Positions 4,516 to 6,251 of a stretch of DNA of 6,251 nucleotides are shown one piece after another (positions within the stretch are counted from its first letter, which is position 1; the number at the start of each line of letters is the position of its first letter). The notes beneath the pieces are model-generated. The model searched no databases and had not been told where the DNA came from. It saw nothing but the letters and a program-made list of their open reading frames with translations. This stretch comes from Holophaga sp. (lineage in GTDB: Bacteria; Acidobacteriota; Holophagae; Holophagales; Holophagaceae): NCBI GenBank assembly GCA_031292735.1, contig JARLGP010000296.1:1-6251 (forward strand), written 5' to 3'. The translations under genes and the position numbers were made by a program.

Positions 4516-5916
4516 TCAGAGCCAGTGCCCAAGCGCCCGCGCGACCCACTCCTTGACCCGATCGCCCCCGGGCCGGCGCGCCCAGTCCTGCCGGGTGACC
4601 TCGGTGGAATTCCTCAGGTCCTCCCGGAATGCGTCCTCCATCTCCCGGCCGAAGGAAGCGCCCTGGACCATCACGTTGATCTCCTTGTTGTATAGGAAAC
4701 TGCGCATGTCCATGTTGGTGGAGCCCACCGTGGACCATTGGCCGTCGATGACCCCGGTCTTGGCGTGCAGGATGGAGCTGTTCAACTGGAACACCCGCAC
4801 CCCGGCCGCCAGGAGATCCTGGTAGTAGGACTGGCTGGCCTGGTGCAGGATGCCGCTGTCGTTGACGTTGGTGACGATCACATCCACCTCCAGACCCCGG
4901 CGGGCGGCCCGCTCCAGGGCATGGACCACCTGCGCGTCCGGCACGAAGTACGCCGCCGTGAGGTGGATGCTTTGGCGCGCCTGGTCGAAGGCTTCCACGT
5001 AGGCCCGGTAGATCTCGAAATCGCTGCCGGGCTCGCTGCCCACCACCCGCACGGTCTTGTCGCCCGCCTCGGCGAGGGGCGGGAAGTAGGCCTTGGGATC
5101 CAGGCCGTGCTCCTCCTGGCTGAACCAGTTCTCCACGAACAGCAGTTGCAGGGCGGCCACCGCCGGGCCCTCGATCCGCACGTGGGTGTCGCGCCAGCCG
5201 AGGCTGGTGGGCTTCTTGGACTTCCGGTGGAACAGGGAGCCGTGCGCATAGGTGCTGCTGATGTTGGCGCCGCCGGTGAAGCCCACCTTGCCGTCCACCA
5301 CCAGGATCTTCCGGTGGTCCCGGTGGTTGATCTGCCACCGGCCCAGGCGCAGCACCGGGTTGAGCGGGTGGAACGGGCAGAGATGGATGCCGGCCCGGCG
5401 CATGCGGTCGAAAAACGCTTCGGGAGTGCCGAGGGTGCCCACGCAATCGTAGATGATGTTCACCTGCACGCCCTCCCGCTGCTTCCAGATCAGCAGGTCG
5501 GCGAACCGCAGCCCCACTTCGTCCTGCTCGAAAATGTAGGTCTCCAGATTGATGCTGTCCCTGGCGCCGGCGATGGCCGCGATCATGGCGCCCATGGTCT
5601 GCGGCCCGTCGAACAGCAGGGCGACCTTGTTCCCCGTGCTCCAGACCCGGCCGCTGGCCTCCGCTTCCAGGGCCGCGCGGCCCTTGATCTCGATCCCGGC
5701 GCCGGCCAGGCGCCTGGCCAGGAGCGCCTCGGTCTTTCCGGCCTCCCGGCCCGGGCGGCTGGCCGCGACTGCGGAGCCTGGCTGGATGGGCCGTTTCAGG
5801 TAGCTGATCTCCGGCAGCTGGACGCACCCCATGGCCGCCAGCACCAGGCAGGACGCCATCAGGCGGAGGCCGTGAAGGGCCAGCCGGGTGGCTGGTTTGG
5901 CGCTGACAGGAGGCAT
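4516..5916 (-). CDS. Cardiolipin-synthase-like phospholipase D family lipoprotein
   Basis: This 466-residue protein carries two HxKxxxxD motifs of the phospholipase D superfamily: H201, K203, D208 (HRKILVVDG, followed by GGANIS) and H384, K386, D391 (HAKTGVIDG, followed by STVGSTNMDMRSF). The surroundings (NLETYIFEQDEVG, IIYDCVGT, IHLTAAYFVPD, FLYNKEINV) are typical of bacterial cardiolipin synthases, which transfer a phosphatidyl group between phospholipids to make cardiolipin; other family members hydrolyse phospholipids. Residues 1-30 form a lipoprotein-type signal (LMASCLVLAAMG, then Cys31) in place of the paired N-terminal membrane helices of ClsA, so the enzyme should be anchored by lipid and act outside the inner membrane. 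Length fits the 400-480 residue family. The ATG at 5916 has no strong Shine-Dalgarno; it is chosen because it opens the signal peptide. It appears to be a single-gene unit, followed by a hairpin. Family is certain; the exact reaction is not. Confidence 0.92.
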   Translation of the reverse strand: MPPVSAKPATRLALHGLRLMASCLVLAAMGCVQLPEISYLKRPIQPGSAVAASRPGREAGKTEALLARRLAGAGIEIKGRAALEAEASGRVWSTGNKVALLFDGPQTMGAMIAAIAGARDSINLETYIFEQDEVGLRFADLLIWKQREGVQVNIIYDCVGTLGTPEAFFDRMRRAGIHLCPFHPLNPVLRLGRWQINHRDHRKILVVDGKVGFTGGANISSTYAHGSLFHRKSKKPTSLGWRDTHVRIEGPAVAALQLLFVENWFSQEEHGLDPKAYFPPLAEAGDKTVRVVGSEPGSDFEIYRAYVEAFDQARQSIHLTAAYFVPDAQVVHALERAARRGLEVDVIVTNVNDSGILHQASQSYYQDLLAAGVRVFQLNSSILHAKTGVIDGQWSTVGSTNMDMRSFLYNKEINVMVQGASFGREMEDAFREDLRNSTEVTRQDWARRPGGDRVKEWVARALGHWL

Positions 5917-6006
5917 GGGGCTGTTCCAGGAGAAAGCAGGGGTGAGGTTCCTGCCAGCCCGAAGGGCCTGCCGCAGGACGGCGGGTTGTTTGCAAGTTCT
6001 GGACCA

Positions 6007-6026
6007 CGATCTTAATTAATAATATT
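6007..6026. promoter_or_regulatory. AT-rich motif in the divergent intergenic region
   Basis: An AT-rich island including the palindrome TTAATTAA (6012-6019) sits in otherwise GC-rich DNA between the divergent genes, about 90 bp upstream of the ATG at 5916 and 115 bp before the ATG at 6142. Its CGAT/CTTAATTA/TAATATT blocks match those at 4407-4432. It could serve either gene; no clear -35/-10 pair could be assigned. Confidence 0.35.
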
Positions 6027-6070
6027 CAATAGGTTAGCCACATGGCTCGATCGAGGCAGGCCTCCCCTCA

Positions 6071-6103
6071 TTCAAATTGACCGAGCAGCTTCTTCAAACT
6101 GAC
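6071..6103 (+). promoter_or_regulatory. Direct repeat TTCAAAYTGAC upstream of the rightmost gene
   Basis: TTCAAATTGAC (6071-6081) and TTCAAACTGAC (6093-6103) differ at one base and are 22 bp apart start to start, about two helical turns, placing both on one face of the DNA. They lie 39-71 bp before the ATG at 6142. The first copy overlaps TTGACC, a fair -35 match, but the -10 that should follow is poor. Possible operator, inferred. Confidence 0.3.
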
Positions 6104-6141
6104 TGTCGCGATGCCCGGGATCCACCCAACCAAGGCCTCGC

Positions 6142-6251
6142 ATGAAAATCCGTTCCATCCTTCGCACCATCGGCGCGGCCCTCCTCGGCTTGGCCATCTT
6201 CGGCCCGGCCCTGGCCTGCCTGGAACCCCAGCACCGCGACTTCCTCAAGCA
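6142..6251 (+). CDS. Exported protein, N-terminal fragment cut by the window edge
   Basis: Only 36 codons are visible before the sequence ends. They encode a clear signal peptide: basic start (MKIRSILRT), hydrophobic core (IGAALLGLAIFG) and an exit PALAC at residues 22-26, followed by LEPQHRDFLK. The Cys after ALA may be a lipidation site, or ALA may be a signal peptidase I site; the lipobox is not canonical. A modest AAGG lies about six bases upstream of the ATG. The gene is divergent from the phospholipase-D-family gene. The mature protein is not visible, so no function can be given. Confidence 0.65.
   Translation, partial: MKIRSILRTIGAALLGLAIFGPALACLEPQHRDFLK

Noticed and set aside
4415..6007. 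A 530-codon minus-strand frame overlapping the phospholipase-D-family gene
   Set aside because: Same strand but another frame; the product is G/R/P-rich without motifs, whereas the 466-residue frame carries both catalytic motifs.
4738..6015. A 425-codon plus-strand frame opposite the phospholipase-D-family gene
   Set aside because: It is antisense to an intact two-HKD enzyme, and its product is H/V/G/A/L-rich without domains.

Overview
The window is GC-rich DNA, roughly two thirds G+C by eye, with codons strongly biased to G or C in the third position. It carries a cell-envelope gene cluster from a Gram-negative, outer-membrane-bearing bacterium. Every gene I can call begins with a secretion or lipoprotein signal, and one encodes an OmpA-type beta-barrel. 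The C-terminal region of the leftmost secreted protein resembles hypothetical proteins I associate with Acidobacteriota. That assignment is an inference from memory, and other high-GC Gram-negatives remain possible.

Layout from right to left along the minus strand: a cardiolipin-synthase-like phospholipase-D-family lipoprotein (4516-5916); an intergenic gap of 225 bp with a strong composite hairpin and an AT-rich island; a lipoprotein with three bacterial Ig-like repeats and a C-terminal DUF3494 ice-binding-like domain (2431-4290); an OmpA-family protein with an N-terminal barrel and two tandem OmpA-like domains (927-2390); and a small secreted protein with an E/Q/R/P/H-rich repeat region (229-912). 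The last three are 40 bp and 14 bp apart, each with its own Shine-Dalgarno, and probably form one transcript ending at the hairpin at 172-203. A divergent plus-strand gene starts at 6142 and runs off the right edge; only its signal peptide is visible. Positions 1-228 hold no gene I can support, but contain a short tandem repeat and several inverted repeats.

The DUF3494/Ig/OmpA/low-complexity set looks like a surface or matrix module: a lipoprotein displaying a beta-helical binding domain on Ig-like spacers, an outer-membrane protein that can grip peptidoglycan, and a secreted repeat-rich partner. The phospholipase-D-family lipoprotein is a membrane-lipid enzyme in its own transcription unit. 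It shares a similar AT-rich motif upstream with the DUF3494 operon, which may mean common control. No CRISPR array, mobile element, tRNA or rRNA was found. I see no clearly new defence or mobile system; the most unusual parts are the gene combination, the degenerate second OmpA domain and the shared upstream motif.
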